From assembly GCA_905221605.1 (NCBI GenBank), contig CAJNDS010002342.1, positions 1 through 64,000 of the forward strand: 64,000 nucleotides of DNA, in the 5' to 3' direction. The notes under the pieces were generated by a model, which was not told the origin of the DNA, made no database searches, and was given only the letters and a program-made list of their open reading frames with translations. Origin of the DNA: Symbiodinium natans. Lineage: Eukaryota > Sar > Dinophyceae > Suessiales > Symbiodiniaceae. Below are positions 12,600 to 26,069 of this stretch, in pieces; the stretch's first letter is position 1, and each line of letters opens with the position of its first letter. The translations under genes were made by a program, and so were the position numbers.

Positions 12600-15500
12600 C
12601 CAACGTTGTTCGACTGCAGATTCTTGTTCTGCTTCTCTGAAATTTCGTTCCAGGCGCGTGGCCGTGTGTAAGGCATGAGTCCTTCGGCTTTTCACAGAGA
12701 CGGACGCACAGCAGAGCAGCTATAGTTGCCATCTTGCTTTGCCAGAAGCCAGAGCCTGTTTTCATATGCCCTTGATGCCGGTACTGGGGCCAGGCGCTAA
12801 GGCGTGCCGTCCGAAAAAAGGCATAACAAAACCCGCGTGACCACATGCGCTTCAGACCCGACTGATTCGCCAATTGGTGTCGCAGCAGGTTGGATGCACC
12901 GAAGGGATGAAGGGTCATGTGTGCTTGCGCCGTCGCGAGTTGGGGCCTTCGGAGCCCTGGGAGGCCGGGTCGAGAAGTGCAAGTTGGACACGCAGAGGCC
13001 AGTCACTGCCGCTCTCCCGGTCTGGTCAGGGGCGCTGGCTGATCATCCCTTTCTTTTTGCTACGCGACATGAGGGGGGCACCTTCCCAAGTGCGACATTC
13101 AGTGTTGTTCCTTTTGTCACATGGAGTGCCTTCTCATAGTTCCGCGTGCCAAAGCGGTGATGTGCCTTTTCACACTTGCGCCCTAACACGCCTTCCAAGT
13201 ATCCTGAAAACAGTGGACCCCAGGTCTGGGGTAGTGTTAGGCATTCCCGCGCCCAGAACACCTTCCTAACACTACCCCCCCTCCCCTCCGCTAAGTGTAG
13301 GAAGGGATAGGACTCTCTGCGCAAGATCACTGCAAGGTTGCGGGGTCACTGCCGATCTCCGCGTCTGGTCAGGGGCAGTAAATAGGTGGAACCTTGCTTC
13401 CTCTTTGAATCGGCCGTTAGCTACCTGGGAAGGGGAACAGCCCCTCTAACTTTCCGGGGAAGGGCTAACAAGGCAGCCGACGATCCCCGCTCCGACGCAT
13501 TCCCAAGGACCCCAGAGAATGGAAACCCTCCAGAAGCCCGGGCTGCGATCCCTTGGATGCGTATGGCCACTGGACGGACGAAGGGTTCGGGGACCGACGT
13601 TTGGGGGTCAAGGTGAAGGGTTTAGGGTCTCAGGATGAAGATTTAAGCATGAGGTTTGAAGTCTTGCCTTATTCTGCCAGGCGATGGAGGTTTGCGACCA
13701 GCCTACAAGGAGTCCCCAATGGAATCTCAGGGACATGCCGACAGCTTCTGTCGTTCTGTTCTGCCATCTGGGAATTTCTCGCAAAGGGTGGGTCTAGAGG
13801 TATAAAGGGTTTATGAAGGGGTTTTTGGGGGGCCCCCTTAAGGGATTCTATAAGGATGCCATTGAGAAATACCCGTATGTACTCACTGGGCAACCTTCTG
13901 CGAGGCTCTGCGAATCTCCCTTAACGCTAGAAATGGCTCTCAGGGAAATCGTTCCATGATTGGACAGGCTTACTGCCCTCATGCGTTGGCTACTGCGCCA
14001 ATCCCACGAATCTTCCATACCTTGCAAGGGAGCCGAGTTCCGAAGTGTCATTGTTTGAATGCGATGCATGATGCACCTTGGCACACTCGGCACCGCTGCA
14101 TCACCAGCAAGCTGCCCCTCCCTTGGGTCACCTGTTACAGGGGCCAATTTTGAGAAAGCCCTCGAAAAAGCCCCGAAAGGGGATTGATGTGTTTTGGGGG
14201 TCTAGGCATTGTTCCGCTGAGCTTTGAGCTTGTGATTGGCAAGTTCTTCTACTAACTCCTCAGAGGAGTGTCTGTGACAACCGAGAGGCCTTCTGGCTTA
14301 GAATCTGCACAGCAAGAGCAAGGGGCCAGCGAGCTGCTAGCTGGCGCAGGGCTTAGGGGTCAGTGTTTAGGGTTTGGGGGTAAGGGGTCAGGTTGTCGGG
14401 GTATAGCGGTTTCCGGGTTCAAGGCGATGCAGGGGTTGAGAGAACCTGTCGGCAAGGACACAGCCTGTTTCTTGGAGCCTGAGCCAAGAACAGCGAAGCC
14501 TTCGTGGCCTTTGCTGGCTGACCTGTCTCCCCACCTATTCTTGCAAGTAACAGGCCGCATGAAGCCTCGGATGGAGTTTGGGATCTCGTCCATGCGTTGC
14601 GAGATGGTCCGTCGTATCTTTGCAGTTAGGCCGAGCTGAGGGAAAACCAAAAACCTCTGCCTCTTCTGCAAGCCTCCGGAAGCACAGCGAGCACAGACCC
14701 TTTCTACCGATCTAGGTACCGATCTAGGGAATCTAGGACTTCAGCTTGTTGCGTGCGCCTCGAACCGTCTGGAGCCTATCAGTCCGGGAACTTCTCGCCA
14801 CGACCACTAGGCATTGCAACGCCTAACGCATGCCGGACGTTCTTCGACTGGAGGATTCTCATTCGAGAAGCCATAGCATGTTTTCACGTGCCCTCGATGC
14901 CGGTACTGGGGCCATGCGCTAAGGCGTGCCGCTCAACAAAATGCGTAACAAAGCCCACGTGCCCTTTGGGGAATACCGTTAAAGCTGGGGGAGACTGAAC
15001 TTAGGGCTTGTTGTGGAGAGCCGAAAGCACGTGCCCTTCCTATCTGACTCATTCGCCAACTTGTGTCGCAGCAGGTTGGATGCACCGAAGGGATGAAGGG
15101 TCATGTGTGCTTGCGCCGTCGCGAGTTGGGGCCTTCGGAGCCCTGGGAGGCCGTGTTGAGAAGTGCAAGTTGGACACGCAGAGGCCAGTCACTGCCGCTC
15201 TCCCCGTCTGGTCGGGGGCGCTGATCATCCCTCTCTTTTGCTACGCGACATGATTGGGGCACCTTCCCAAGTGCGACATTGCAGTCCGCATCAGTCCGCC
15301 GTCTGGCAGCGGTGGAGGACATTTGACTTCAGACGGTGAAGCGTCGAAGATTGAAGTTTTTTCGTTTCTGTTTTTGTCGCTGAAGGTGAAGATATTGCTT
15401 TGCCGTTAGGAAATTTTTAGGAAGCGCACTAGCCGCGAAACAACAATCTCCTTTCGTGTTTTCTTCTTCCTTGGCTTCTAGGCCTCATCAGGAATCCTGA

Positions 15501-18180
15501 GGCCAATGGCGAGCTGGTCCCGTTTCGATCCTTTTCGAGGACTACAGCTATAGCCTAGCAGCCTACCGAGGCCAAGGCTGTCCGACAGCAGGTCAGAAAA
15601 GAAGACCTCGGGAAACTCGCGGCTGTTTATGAGCGGGGCTCCTGACGCCATCCCACTCCCGAAACCCTCCCAATATCACGTGCCTCGGCAGGAAGGATGC
15701 TTTTTTGCTGTGGGTTGCCCATCATCTCAAACATTCAAGACCTCCATTAATGCTGACTGCTTGTGGTCTCTTCAACGTCGGGCCACAAGCAACCCTGTCC
15801 GTAAGAGTACCTTTCCGCCCCACGTCCCTTTTCATGTGCATCAGAGCATGCGGTGCATTGTGGTCACCCCAGTCCTAATCTTGCCTCCGACTGGATACCT
15901 GTCATGCTGCCTTCTCGGGTAGGTCGCACGCACACAACTGGAGCTTGGACTATGCAGCGCTTGCCGGACATGCTCCAGAACTACTGTCTGCTGGGGCAGA
16001 GGGGTGGGGGGCGTTGAATCTGCAATGTTGCAGGTCCGAACGTCCCCCCCTCACGTACAGAGGGGGCTCTGAAGGCCAAATAGGTGGAACCTTGCTTCCT
16101 CTTTGAAGTGGCCGTCAGCTACATGAGAAGGGGAACAGCCCCTCTAACTTTCCGGGGAAGCGCGAACAAGGGAGCCGAGATCTCCGCTCCGGAGCATTCC
16201 CAAGGACCCCAGAGAATGGAAACCCTCCAGAAGCCCGGGCTGCGATCCCTTGGATGCGTATGGCCACTGGACGGACGAAGGGTTCGGGGACCGACGTTTG
16301 GGGGTTAAGGTGAAGGTTTAGAGTCTCAGGATGAAGATTTAAGCATGAGGTTTGAAGTCTTACCTCATTTTTCCAGCCTACTAGGAAGAGTGCGCAGCCA
16401 AAACCCTTTACCGCGAGGGAGTCCCCTTACACACTGCGTGTGTGGGTCAACAGCTATGCCCTCCTCGCCGCAAATTTGCAGACAAGAGCTGGCAAAAAGA
16501 AGTCCGGCAGTGAGCTCCAGCAGTTCACATCTATGCAAGTCGCGACTTCTCCATGCATGTCCACCCTCTGTATAAAATGCTTCCCCCCGGCCCCCCGCCC
16601 CCGGTACGTAATGGGGGGGACATTGCTCTAGTGAGAGACACTGTGCAGGCGGAAGAATGTCTTCAAGGCCAGTCAGAGCGCTGATTGCGAACACCGATCT
16701 TTCTCTTACTCTCGGGCATCCGCTGCGATCGAGCGAGCGCAAACTGCTGCAATGCTTTTGTGCTTCCGGGTCAAATTTGGCGCCGAGCCGTGATCGCCGG
16801 GCCGTGCCCTAAACTTGCGCCAGGCACTATATAGGCTGTTAAGGGTTTAGGGTTCAGGGTTTAGGGTTACCTAAACCCTGCCAGCCTCCATGGAGTACCT
16901 CGATGTTGCAACAGATGGAAAGAAATTGAGTTCAGACCAAACCCCCTCGAAGCTGGTTGAAGGCCAGGCGAATCCCCCAGCAATGCCCCTAAGACCCGAC
17001 CCACGGTAACCCTAAATGCTAAGCCCGAAAAAACCTAAACCCTCAATCTTAAACCTTCAAGCCCTACATTGGACAAGGCGATACCTGATCTGCGAACCAG
17101 GGGACCACCAGGATCCTTGGTCATCTGGGTTTCAGGGCATGGGGGTCTTAGGGGTAAGGGTTCCCTAATGGTGTTCGAGATGGTGCGGACATTCGAAGCC
17201 GAGCGGCACCTCGAGAGGGAAATGCTCAGACAGATCCGGTGGCGCAGTCTTTCAAGTTGCATGGCATCTGCTGGCGGGGAGCTGCCAGCTTCTAGCAACA
17301 AGTGGGCCGCAGAGACAGCTCGTCGTGAGATCAAGATGCCCTCCAAGTCCGAAGTGCCATAGGGCCTGGAACATAAAGCACCACTCACACTCACATGACT
17401 GGGCCGCTCTTGGTAGCAAGAATCTTGGTGCTGCGTCAGTTGCGAAAGCCTAAAGCTATCAAGCTTTGCGTGTCAGAACAGAGGGAGACCTCAGCTAAAC
17501 AGGATGAACGAGGATCCTGGCGCCTTGAATCAAAGCTTAGGAGGGTACTTCTGGTTTTTGACCATTTAATTTGTCTTTTTGCGCTTCCGCGAGTCTCCCA
17601 TCCAATCCCAAGACAAGCCCCACACACGTCTGAGGCGCGAAGGTCAGGCCCAAGGAATTTATCTGGATCAAGTCCGGGGCCTGACCCCATTGCAGAGATG
17701 AAGATCTTCGGGCTTGAGCCCTGGAGAATCATTGCACTCGGACAAACGGCGGGACTTTTTCTCTGCCACACGCTGGGATTAAGTCCTGAAAGCCTGACCC
17801 TGCAAGCGACATGTTATATGACATTGGATTCGCTCTGCGCAAGATCACCGCAAGGTTGAAAGTTCCCACCCACACGCGTTGGCGGGACTTCCGTTGCCCA
17901 GGCCACGGGCACATGCAAGCAAGCACAAGCACAAGACTTGGCATTCCTGACTGCTTGCCTCGAACCTGCGTGCACTTGGGGTTTGACATTCAGTGTTGTT
18001 CCTTTTGTCACATGGAGTGCCTTCTCATAATTCGGCGTGTAAGGCGGTGTTGTGCCTTTTCACACTTGTGCCTTAACACGCCTTCCAAGTATCCTGAAAA
18101 CAGTGGACCCCAGGTCTGGGGTAGCCGCTAGTAGGTGTAGGAAGGGAGAGGATTCTCTGCGCAAGATCACCGCAAGGTTG
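12600..18180. repeat. Mosaic repeat module, unit 1
   Basis: Contains internally repeated blocks: 12880-13080 recurs at 15050-15270; 13380-13650 recurs at 16080-16350; 13090-13330 recurs at 17990-18180. Unit 2 has the same blocks near 34150, 35060, 37570 and 35400-36000. The block 14380-14640 matches 36890-37165; its open frame differs by non-conservative changes between units, which argues against a gene. A forward open frame at 17395-17859 has no recognisable motif. Confidence 0.65.
16832..16886. repeat. Short inverted telomere-like tract
   Basis: TTTAGGG-type units run directly into 'cctaaaccctg', so the two orientations meet head to head within about 50 bp. Confidence 0.7.
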
Positions 18181-18359
18181 GGTCAGCGGCCCCTGAATGC
18201 CTTGCAGACCCCACCCACAAGATCCCATGCGTTCCAGCATCAGAGCCTGTTCAGACATACGTTTTCAATTTATTGTACTCTTTGAAGGCTTCCACTGCCG
18301 TCGATATAGGGTTTGGGGTTTAGGCTTTTGGGTTTTGAGTTACAGCAATGGTTGCATGC

Positions 18360-21300
18360 AAGATTTTTGCAGCCTGACGCTGTCTTTGGCCACAATGCCT
18401 AGCTTTGTCCCAAGCCGCCGCTTTGTGACTTGCAGCGTTCCTGCACGTAAGCCAGTGTTGCATTGCCAAGTGCTTGGGTTGCTCAGCCAGCAGATCTCCT
18501 GCCTTATGTTTTCAGAGGTAGAGGTAGTCAGCCCACTGGTTCGAAATCGCAGCCCACAGTCTGAACTGCAGTAAGCAAAAGATTGCCCGTGCATGTGGAA
18601 AGAGTTCTGTGAATATCCCACTTGGCTTCAATCCCACGAGGAGCCGTGCAATCGAATCCGTGCGTTGCTGCCAGGAACATTCGGCGAGAACCTCCAGGTA
18701 CTCTGTCCCTCGCCAGTACAATTGAGGTGTAGGCTGTGGATGCGAGCAGCCCGAAAGCACCTTCCCTACTTCTGAGGGCGGCGCGAGGGCAAGCCTACAC
18801 AAGGGAAGTCCAAAACTTGCAGACATGCTCAAAAGAATCCCATCGGCGCGTGGATAAACCGACACATTCCTGCATGTAAGCCAGTGATGTTGTGGGTTGC
18901 TCAGCCTGCAGATCTCCTGCCCTATGTTTCCTTGGTTCGAAAACGCAGCCCACAGTCTGAACTGCAGCAAGCAAAAGATTGCCCGTGCATGTGGAAATAG
19001 TTCTGTGAATATCCCACTTGGCTTCAATCCCAGGAGCACGCCGCGCAATCGAATCCGTGCGTTGCTGCCAGGAACATTCGGCGACAACTTGGAACCTCCA
19101 GGCACTCTGTCCCTCGCCAGTACAATGAAGGTGGAGGCTGTGGATACAAGCAGCCCGAAAGCACCTTCCCTACTTCTGAGGGCGGCGCGAGGACAAGCCT
19201 ACACCAGGGAAGTCCAAAACTTGCAGACATGCTCAAAAGAATCCCATCGGCGCGCGGATAAACCGACACATTCCTGCACGTAAGCCAGTGATGTTGCATT
19301 GCCAAGTGCTTGGGTTGCTCAGCCTGCAGATCTCCTGCCCTATGTTTTCTTGGTTCGAAAACGCAGCCCACAGTCTGAACTGTAGTAAGCAAAAGATTGC
19401 CCGTGCATGTGGAAATAGTTCTGTGAATATCCCATGAGACTGTACCAGGCCGGACAGGAGATGCAGTCCAGCTTGCTGCCGAGCACTTGAGGTTTACTTC
19501 GGCCCATGCTGCCCCTCCAGAGGGTTGCCAGACCAGCACAGGCACGTAGCGTAATGTTGATTGTTTGCCAACAGCTGGCCAGGCCAAGCGAGATCAGTGC
19601 TGCGGGGCTTTGCGGCGCATTGAGCAACACGGTACATTGAGAAACTCAGCACACTGCCGGCGCTGCAGCACAGCGCACTGCCTCAGCCACGCGTCAAGCC
19701 ACTTCGCCACAGCGCTGATGTTGACCGAGGTTCCTGCCTTGCCACACGCTGCTGTGCAATCCTGGCGACCGTAGCTGTGTGATTTGATTCTGCAGACATG
19801 CGGCTGGAAAGTGAAAGTCGCGCCTGCTGCTGGGCTTCCGGTACATACTTGTGCCGAGATGCGGCGCTGCACGACGGCAGTGTCGACGACTGCTATTGTG
19901 CAGCTGCCATGCATGCGCCAGCTGCATTCCTGACGTCCGCTGCTGCCAGCTGTTGCAAGTATCACGGTCCTTTGTCAGTCTAGGTTTACAGCAGCTGTTG
20001 CATGCAAGATTATGACAGCCTTGCATGAGGCATGTAGCGTCGAGCGACGCTGTCTTTGGCCGCCACGCCTGGCTTTGTCCAAGGCGCCGCTTCGTGACTT
20101 GCAGCGTTGCTGCACGTAAGCCAGTGATGTTGCATTGCCAAGTGCTTGGGTTGCTCAGCCTGCAGATCTCCTGCCCTATGTTTCCAGAGGTAGACAGCCC
20201 GCTGGTTCGAACACGCAACCACAGTCTGAACTGCAGTAAGCAAAAGATTGCCCGTGCATGTGGAAATAGTTCTGTGAATATCCCACTTGGCTTCAATCCC
20301 AGGAGCACGCCGCGCAATCGAATCCGTGCGTTGCTGCCAGGAACATTCGGCGACAACTTGGAACCTCCAGGCACACTGTCCCTCGCCAGTACAATGAAGG
20401 TGGAGGCTGTGGATACAAGCAGCCCGAAAGCACCTTCCCTACTTCTGAGGGCGGCGCGAGGACAAGCCTACACCAGGGAAGTCCAAAACTTGCAGACATG
20501 CTCAAAAGAATCCCATCGGCGCGCGGATAAACCGACACATTCCTGCACGTAAGCCAGTGATGTTGCATTGCCAAGTGCTTGGGTTGCTCAGCCTGCAGAT
20601 CTCCTGCCCTATGTTTTCTTGGTTCGAAAACGCAGCCCACAGTCTGAACTGTAGTAAGCAAAAGATTGCCCGTGCATGTGGAAATAGTTCTGTGAATATC
20701 CCATGAGACTGTACCAGGCCGGACAGGAGATGCAGTCCAGCTTGCTGCCGAGCACTTGAGGTCTACTTCGGCCCATGCTGCCCCTCCAGAGGGTTGCCAG
20801 ACCAGCACAGGCACGTAGCGTAATGTTGATTGTTTGCCAACAGCTGGCCAGGCCAAGCGAGATCAGTGCTGCGGGGCTTTGCGGCGCATTGAGCAACACG
20901 GTACATTGAGAAACTCAGCACACTGCCGGCGCTGCAGCACAGCGCACTGCCTCAGCCACGCGTCACGCCACTTCGCCACAGCGCTGATGTTGACCGAGGT
21001 TCCTGCCTTGCCACACGCTGCTGTGCAATCCTGGCGACCGTAGCTGTGTGATTTGATTCTGCAGACATGCGGCTGGAAAGTGAAAGTCGCGCCTGCTGCT
21101 GGGCTTCCGGTACATACTTGTGCCGAGATGCGGCGCTGCACGACGGCAGTGTCGACGACTGCTATTGTGCAGCTGCCATGCATGCGCCAGCTGCATTCCT
21201 GACGTCCGCTGCTGCCAGCTGTTGCAAGTATCACGGTCCTTTGTCAGTCTAGGTTTACAGCAGCTGTTGCATGCAAGATTATGACAGCCTTGCATGAGGC

Positions 21301-23260
21301 ATGTAGCGTCGAGCGACGCTGTCTTTGGCCACCACGCCTGGCTTTGTCCAAGGCGCCGCTTCGTGACTTGCAGCGTTGCTGCACGTAAGCCAGTGATGTT
21401 GCATTGCCAAGTGCTTGGGTTGCTCAGCCTGCAGATCTCCTGCCCTATGTTTCCAGAGGTAGACAGTCCGCTGGTTCGAACACGCAGCCGCTTCGTGCCT
21501 TGCAGTGTTTGTTTGAGATCAAGGTCTCCACATGACAGTGGTTCGTTCGTTCACAAACTTCCGTATCAAGCCAGTGATGCTTTACTACCCCAGTGCTTGG
21601 GAGTCTTAACCTGCACATCTCCTGCCCGATGATATGTTTGCAGAGGAAGGCTGCCCCACGTGCAAACGTAGCCGCAGTCTGCACGACCGTCAACATATTC
21701 GAAATACTACCTTGTGAATGCGAGCATATTTCGCAAGAGATTAGACAAGCTGGAAAGCAACGGAGGACGGCATTGATGTTCCGCGTGGAACAGCGCTTGA
21801 AGCCAGCAGCAGCGTGTTTCGACCAAGCACTGACGTGGCCACTGTCTGAAGGACTGTAAGCAAAAGATGAGTGCTCTGCGAACGCGAAGATGGTTCCGTA
21901 TAGATCCCATGAGACTGTATAAAGCTGGGCAGGAAATCAAGTCCAGCTTACTGCCTTCCACTTGAAGTCTACTTCGGCCCATGCTGCCCCTCCAGAGGGT
22001 TGCCAGACCAGCACAGGCACGTAGCGTAATGTTGATTGTTTGCCAACAGCTGGCCAGGCCAAGCGAGATCAGTGCTGCGGGGCTTTGCGGCGCATTGAGC
22101 AACACGGTACATTGAGAAACTCAGCACGCTGCCGGCGCTGCGGCACAGCACTGCCTCAGCCACGCGTCAAGCCACTTCGCCACAGCGCTGATGTTGACCG
22201 AGGTTCCTGCCTTGCCACACGCTGCTGTGCAATCCTGGCGACCGTAGCTGTGTGATTTGATTCTGCAGACATGCGGCTGGAAAGTGAAAGTCGCGCCTGC
22301 TGCTGGGCTTCCGGTACATACTTGTGCCGAGATGCGGCGCTGCACGACGGCAGTGTCGACGACTGCTATTGTGCAGCTGCCATGCATGCGCCAGCTGCAT
22401 TCCTGACGTCCGCTGCTGCCAGCTGTTGCAAGTATCACGGTCCTTTGTCAGTCTAGGTTTACAGCAACTGTCGCAGGCAAGATTATGACAGCCTTGCATG
22501 AGGCACGTAGCGTCGAGCGACGCTGTCTTTGGCCGCCACGCCTGGCTTCGTCCCAAGGCGCCGCTTCGTGACTTGCAGCGTTGCTGCACGTAAGCCAGTG
22601 ATGTTGCATTGCCAAGTGCTTGGGTTGCTCAGCCTGCAGATCTCCTGCCCGATTTTTCCAGAGGTAGACAGTCCGCTGGTTCGAACACGCAGCCACAGTC
22701 TGAACTGCAGCAAGCAAAAGATTGCCCGTGCATGTGGAAATAGTTCTGTGAATATCCCATGAGACTGTACCAGGCCGGACAGGAAATGCAGTCCAGCTTG
22801 CTGCCGAGCACTTGAGGTCTACTTCGGCCCATGCTGCCCCTCCAGGGGGTTGCCAGACCAGCGCAGGCACCCACCACAGGCACGTAGTGTAATGTTGATT
22901 GTTTGCCTTCAGCTGGGCAGGCCAAGCGAGATCAGTGCTGCGGGGCTTTGCGGCGCATTGAGCAACACGGTACATTGAGAAACTCAGCACGCTGCCGGCG
23001 CTGCAGCACAGCACTGCCTCAGCCACGCGTCAAGCCACTTCGCCACAGCGCTGATGTTGACCGAGGTTCCTGCCTTGCCACACGCTGCTGTGCAATCCTG
23101 GCGACCGTAGCTGTGTGATTTGATTCTGCAGACATGCGGCTGGAAAGTGAAAGTCGCGCCTGCTGCTGGGCTTCCGGTACATACTTGTGCCGAGATGCGG
23201 CGCTGCACGACGGCAGTGTCGACGACTGCTATGGTGCCGCTGCCATGCATGCGCCAGATG
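18360..23260. repeat. R1/R2 short-repeat cluster, unit 2 (expanded)
   Basis: R1 copies lie near 19535-19925, 20804-21195, 22010-22395 and 22875-23255. R2 copies lie near 18435-18625, 18866-19017, 19270-19433, 20105-20285, 20540-20703, 21371-21480 and 22575-22760. The stretch 21487-21900 breaks the pattern with sequence not seen in the other units. No gene is supported. Confidence 0.8.
18950..21487. repeat. 1,269-bp tandem duplication
   Basis: Two adjacent copies, about 18950-20218 and 20219-21487, are related by a constant offset of 1,269 bases (for example 'ggcttcaatcccaggagcac' at 19020 and 20289). They differ by only scattered substitutions, so this is one of the younger duplications in the cluster. 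Similarity ends where copy 2 changes after 'ggttcgaacacgcagccg' near 21,487. Confidence 0.85.
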
Positions 23261-23491
23261 GGGTGGGGTTCCAGAATTAGGGGGACCCAAGGAAGACCCC
23301 AATGCAGTAGGATCCCCAAACGAGTACCCCTAATCTTGGCAAGCCCCCAGATGCATTCCTGACGTCCGCTGCGTGGCTGCTGATCTCTTCTTCTACAGAC
23401 GCCACCCTCCTCCGGCAGACCAGGATCGCTGAACATGTGCAACCCGAAGTCTTCTGAAGCTTTTCTTCAGCCATCCCCTGCCTTTGGACAT

Positions 23492-23519
23492 CAATGCAGG
23501 CAATGCAGGCAATGCAGGT
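23492..23519. repeat. 10-bp minisatellite, unit 2
   Basis: About three units of the same 10-bp motif, the shortest of the three alleles in the window. Confidence 0.8.
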
Positions 23520-24515
23520 TAGGCTTTACCCAAGCCCCAGTGGCAGCGCAGATTGATCATCATGGAGAGTCCGTCCTACTTGGTCCAGCATGATGGCAAC
23601 TCTCCTGGACGGCTGGGTTGATAGTGACAGAAGCATCATCCCTGTGTACCCCTTGCAGTCCTCAGGGGGCACCCCCTTTTGAGAAGCTCCTAAGTGGAAT
23701 CTCCTAAGTGGCAGCAACTTCAGAGTAGTGCCCCTAGGGCAAAATTCCCCGTCAGCCACAGCTTCTCGAGAGGCTCATTTAGGCTTTTGTCTCCACTTAT
23801 TCGTCAGAAATCGACCCTGCATCCTCGCACAGAGTGTGGTGCGGTCATCAGGAAACATGAGGTTGGCAGGGCCTGGCAAAGACTGGGTTTAGGGATGTTT
23901 TGGGTGCAGGTTTTGGGCCTTTATGTGGGAGTTCGAAGGTTCAGGGAAGGTTTCGTGGTCCGGCGCAGGGCTGTGGGAGATGCCACCCTGCTCGGCCGAA
24001 CTAGGTAGCTAGACATGTGCACCTCGGAGACTGGAACTGCTTAAGTCTGAGGCCCTTGATTTTCTTTGGGCATGCGCTGCCTGTGCTCGTGAGGCGTCAG
24101 TGCGGTTAGGTCCTCAAGTCTTGTTGCCGCTGCTACCCAGTCAAAGCAGCGATGGGCGCAAGACCTGAGGTCTCATTGCAGGCGCTCGCTTGCCCAGCAG
24201 GGTCCGCAGCAAAAAGATGCTAACATGCATCCTGCTCTAAGAGGTCTGCGCCTTCGTAATAGTAGTCATAACAAGAATGCTTCTGATGCTGAGAATAACA
24301 ACAGTACATACTGCTTCAGCACCAAGGTGAGGCTTGGCGCCCTGGGCACAGGCCCGTGACTTGCAGGAAGTCGACACTCCCTCCGATGATGAGGGCGAGG
24401 TTCCGAAGTAGTTCCACATGCGAGACTGCGGGTGGGTTCTGTCATTGAGATGTTCCTGTTTTCGTTGCGAACCGCCCAGTGGTTTCCGTCAGCTCACCGT
24501 GCCCAGACTCTTCAC

Positions 24516-26063
24516 GGAAGATGGGTTGTCAAGGTGTGAAATGTCAAGACGATTTCCACTACGCTCGAGTGGGGCTGCCAGGCGCACTCACCAGATCTGT
24601 GTAGCCTAAAACCAGAGTGGGTTGTTTCATCCCCCGCCCTAAGGAAATCGAATTTGCCGTGGGCTCGCCTTGGCGGCCGTGCCCTCCGCGCTTTGCTCAG
24701 GCTGCCACATCAACGTGCACGGCTCCTGTGCAACAGAATCGCCTTCGCCGCATCTTGGCTTTGTCTCCTTGCGTCCAAGTCGCTCACAGCCGGTGTGGAC
24801 ACACGGAGACACTGTCAAGGACCGCATGGCATGGCTGCAAGGCTTCTGACGCGAGATCTCGAAGTGACTAAGCGCCAGTCTAGCATCCCAGTCCGAGCCT
24901 GAGGCCCCCTGGCACGGGCAGCTCACAACCATTACACTCATTAAACATCTGGGGGGGGGGGGAGGGGGCACCTTTTCAAAGCGCCTCGAGGATGAAAAGG
25001 CTTCGAGCTTTTGAAGCTTTGAAGCCTCGAGCTCGTGGCTCTGCAAGATGCTCCGGTTGGAGATGACTGCACCCACTCCAAGAATGCCCCCCTCCCGCCC
25101 CATCCGTGATTTCCAAAACACCTTCATGGCTCAATCATGGACCCCTTGTTAGGTAGCTTGTTGCAGCACGCCCCTTGAATATTTACTGTGCCCCAAAAAG
25201 GGACCAGCATTTTGAGAAGCCGCCGCGTGAGTTGAGGTCAAGAACAGTTGGCTTTGATGACTTTGCGAGTCGTTCGCGTGTGAGAAGTTGCAGTGTTCTC
25301 CACCGGGGTGCTGAGAGTCGAGGGTGAAACGGCGTCGAGCTTTTGAAGCTTTGAAGCTTTGAAGCTTTGAAGCCTCGAGCTCGTGGCTCTGCAAGATGCT
25401 CCGGTTGGAGATTACCGCACCCAAGAACGCCCCCCTCCCGCCCCATCCGTGATTTCCAGAACACCTTCAGAGCGATTTTTTATCCGCAGAAGCCCCATCC
25501 TTATGTGGGATTCCCGGAGGCCGGGATGGGAAAATCATGGACCCCTTGTCAGGTAGCTTGTTGCAGCACGGCCCTTGAGTATTGACTGTGCCCCAAAAGG
25601 GACCATCATTTTGAGAAGCCGCCGCGTGAGTTGAGGTCAAGAACAGTTGGCTTTGATGTCTTTGCGAGTCGTTCGCGTGTGAGAAGTTGCAGTGTTCTCC
25701 ACCGGGGTGCTGACAGGTACAGGTTTAGATAGCTGTGTCCCCTGCTCTGCACAGGAATCCGGAGACCTCTAAACCGCCTGAGCCCTGAACCCTAAACTTT
25801 AAACCCTAATTAAACCCTAAACCCTTCACGACCCTTTGGGAAGCCATCGTTTCGCGTTCCCGTTGAAAGTTGCTGAGGCTGCAAGTAGGACCTGTCTGCG
25901 CTGCTCAGCAAAATCTGCTCCAGCTGCTGTGCTTGGCTTTCGAGGGTAGCCCTCGTTTCCCTGAGTCTTTAGGCCAAGTGTGAGGGTAGCACACGCACCT
26001 GCACGTAGAAGATGTCTCAGGCTGTCATCTTGATGCCTGCACTCATCTCGCAAACTGTTTGGC
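24516..26063. repeat. 1,548-bp tract identical to 42117-43664
   Basis: This tract and 42117-43664 match at a constant offset of 17,601 with no difference that I can see, including a 12-G homopolymer. Mismatches start immediately outside both ends (cacggaag against cgtggaag on the left; ggccc against ggctc on the right). The corresponding part of unit 1 (about 5.8-7.07 kb) is clearly diverged. It holds a 'gagctttgaagctttgaagc' short repeat and a telomere-like tract at its right end. No gene is supported. Confidence 0.85.
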
Positions 26064-26069
26064 CCCCCA

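Larger units (their letters stand above)
3241..18340. repeat. Higher-order repeat, unit 1
   Basis: First of about 2.4 copies of a long composite repeat. The modules recur in the same order later. R1/R2 cluster: 3.25-4.48, 18.36-23.26, 38.6-40.77 kb. Module 4.56-5.72 kb matches 23.35-24.42 and 40.85-42.02 kb. Module 5.72-7.06 kb matches 24.43-26.09 and 42.03-43.70 kb. Module 7.06-8.40 kb matches 26.07-27.44 and 43.67-45.07 kb. Module 9.01-9.39 kb matches 28.15-28.53 kb. Module 9.6-10.3 kb matches 28.78-30.74 kb. Module 10.69-11.42 kb matches 32.55-33.44 kb. The mosaic 12.6-18.2 kb matches 33.84-38.0 kb. Edges are approximate because they were found by reading shared words. I found no conserved reading frame running through it. 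Confidence 0.75.
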
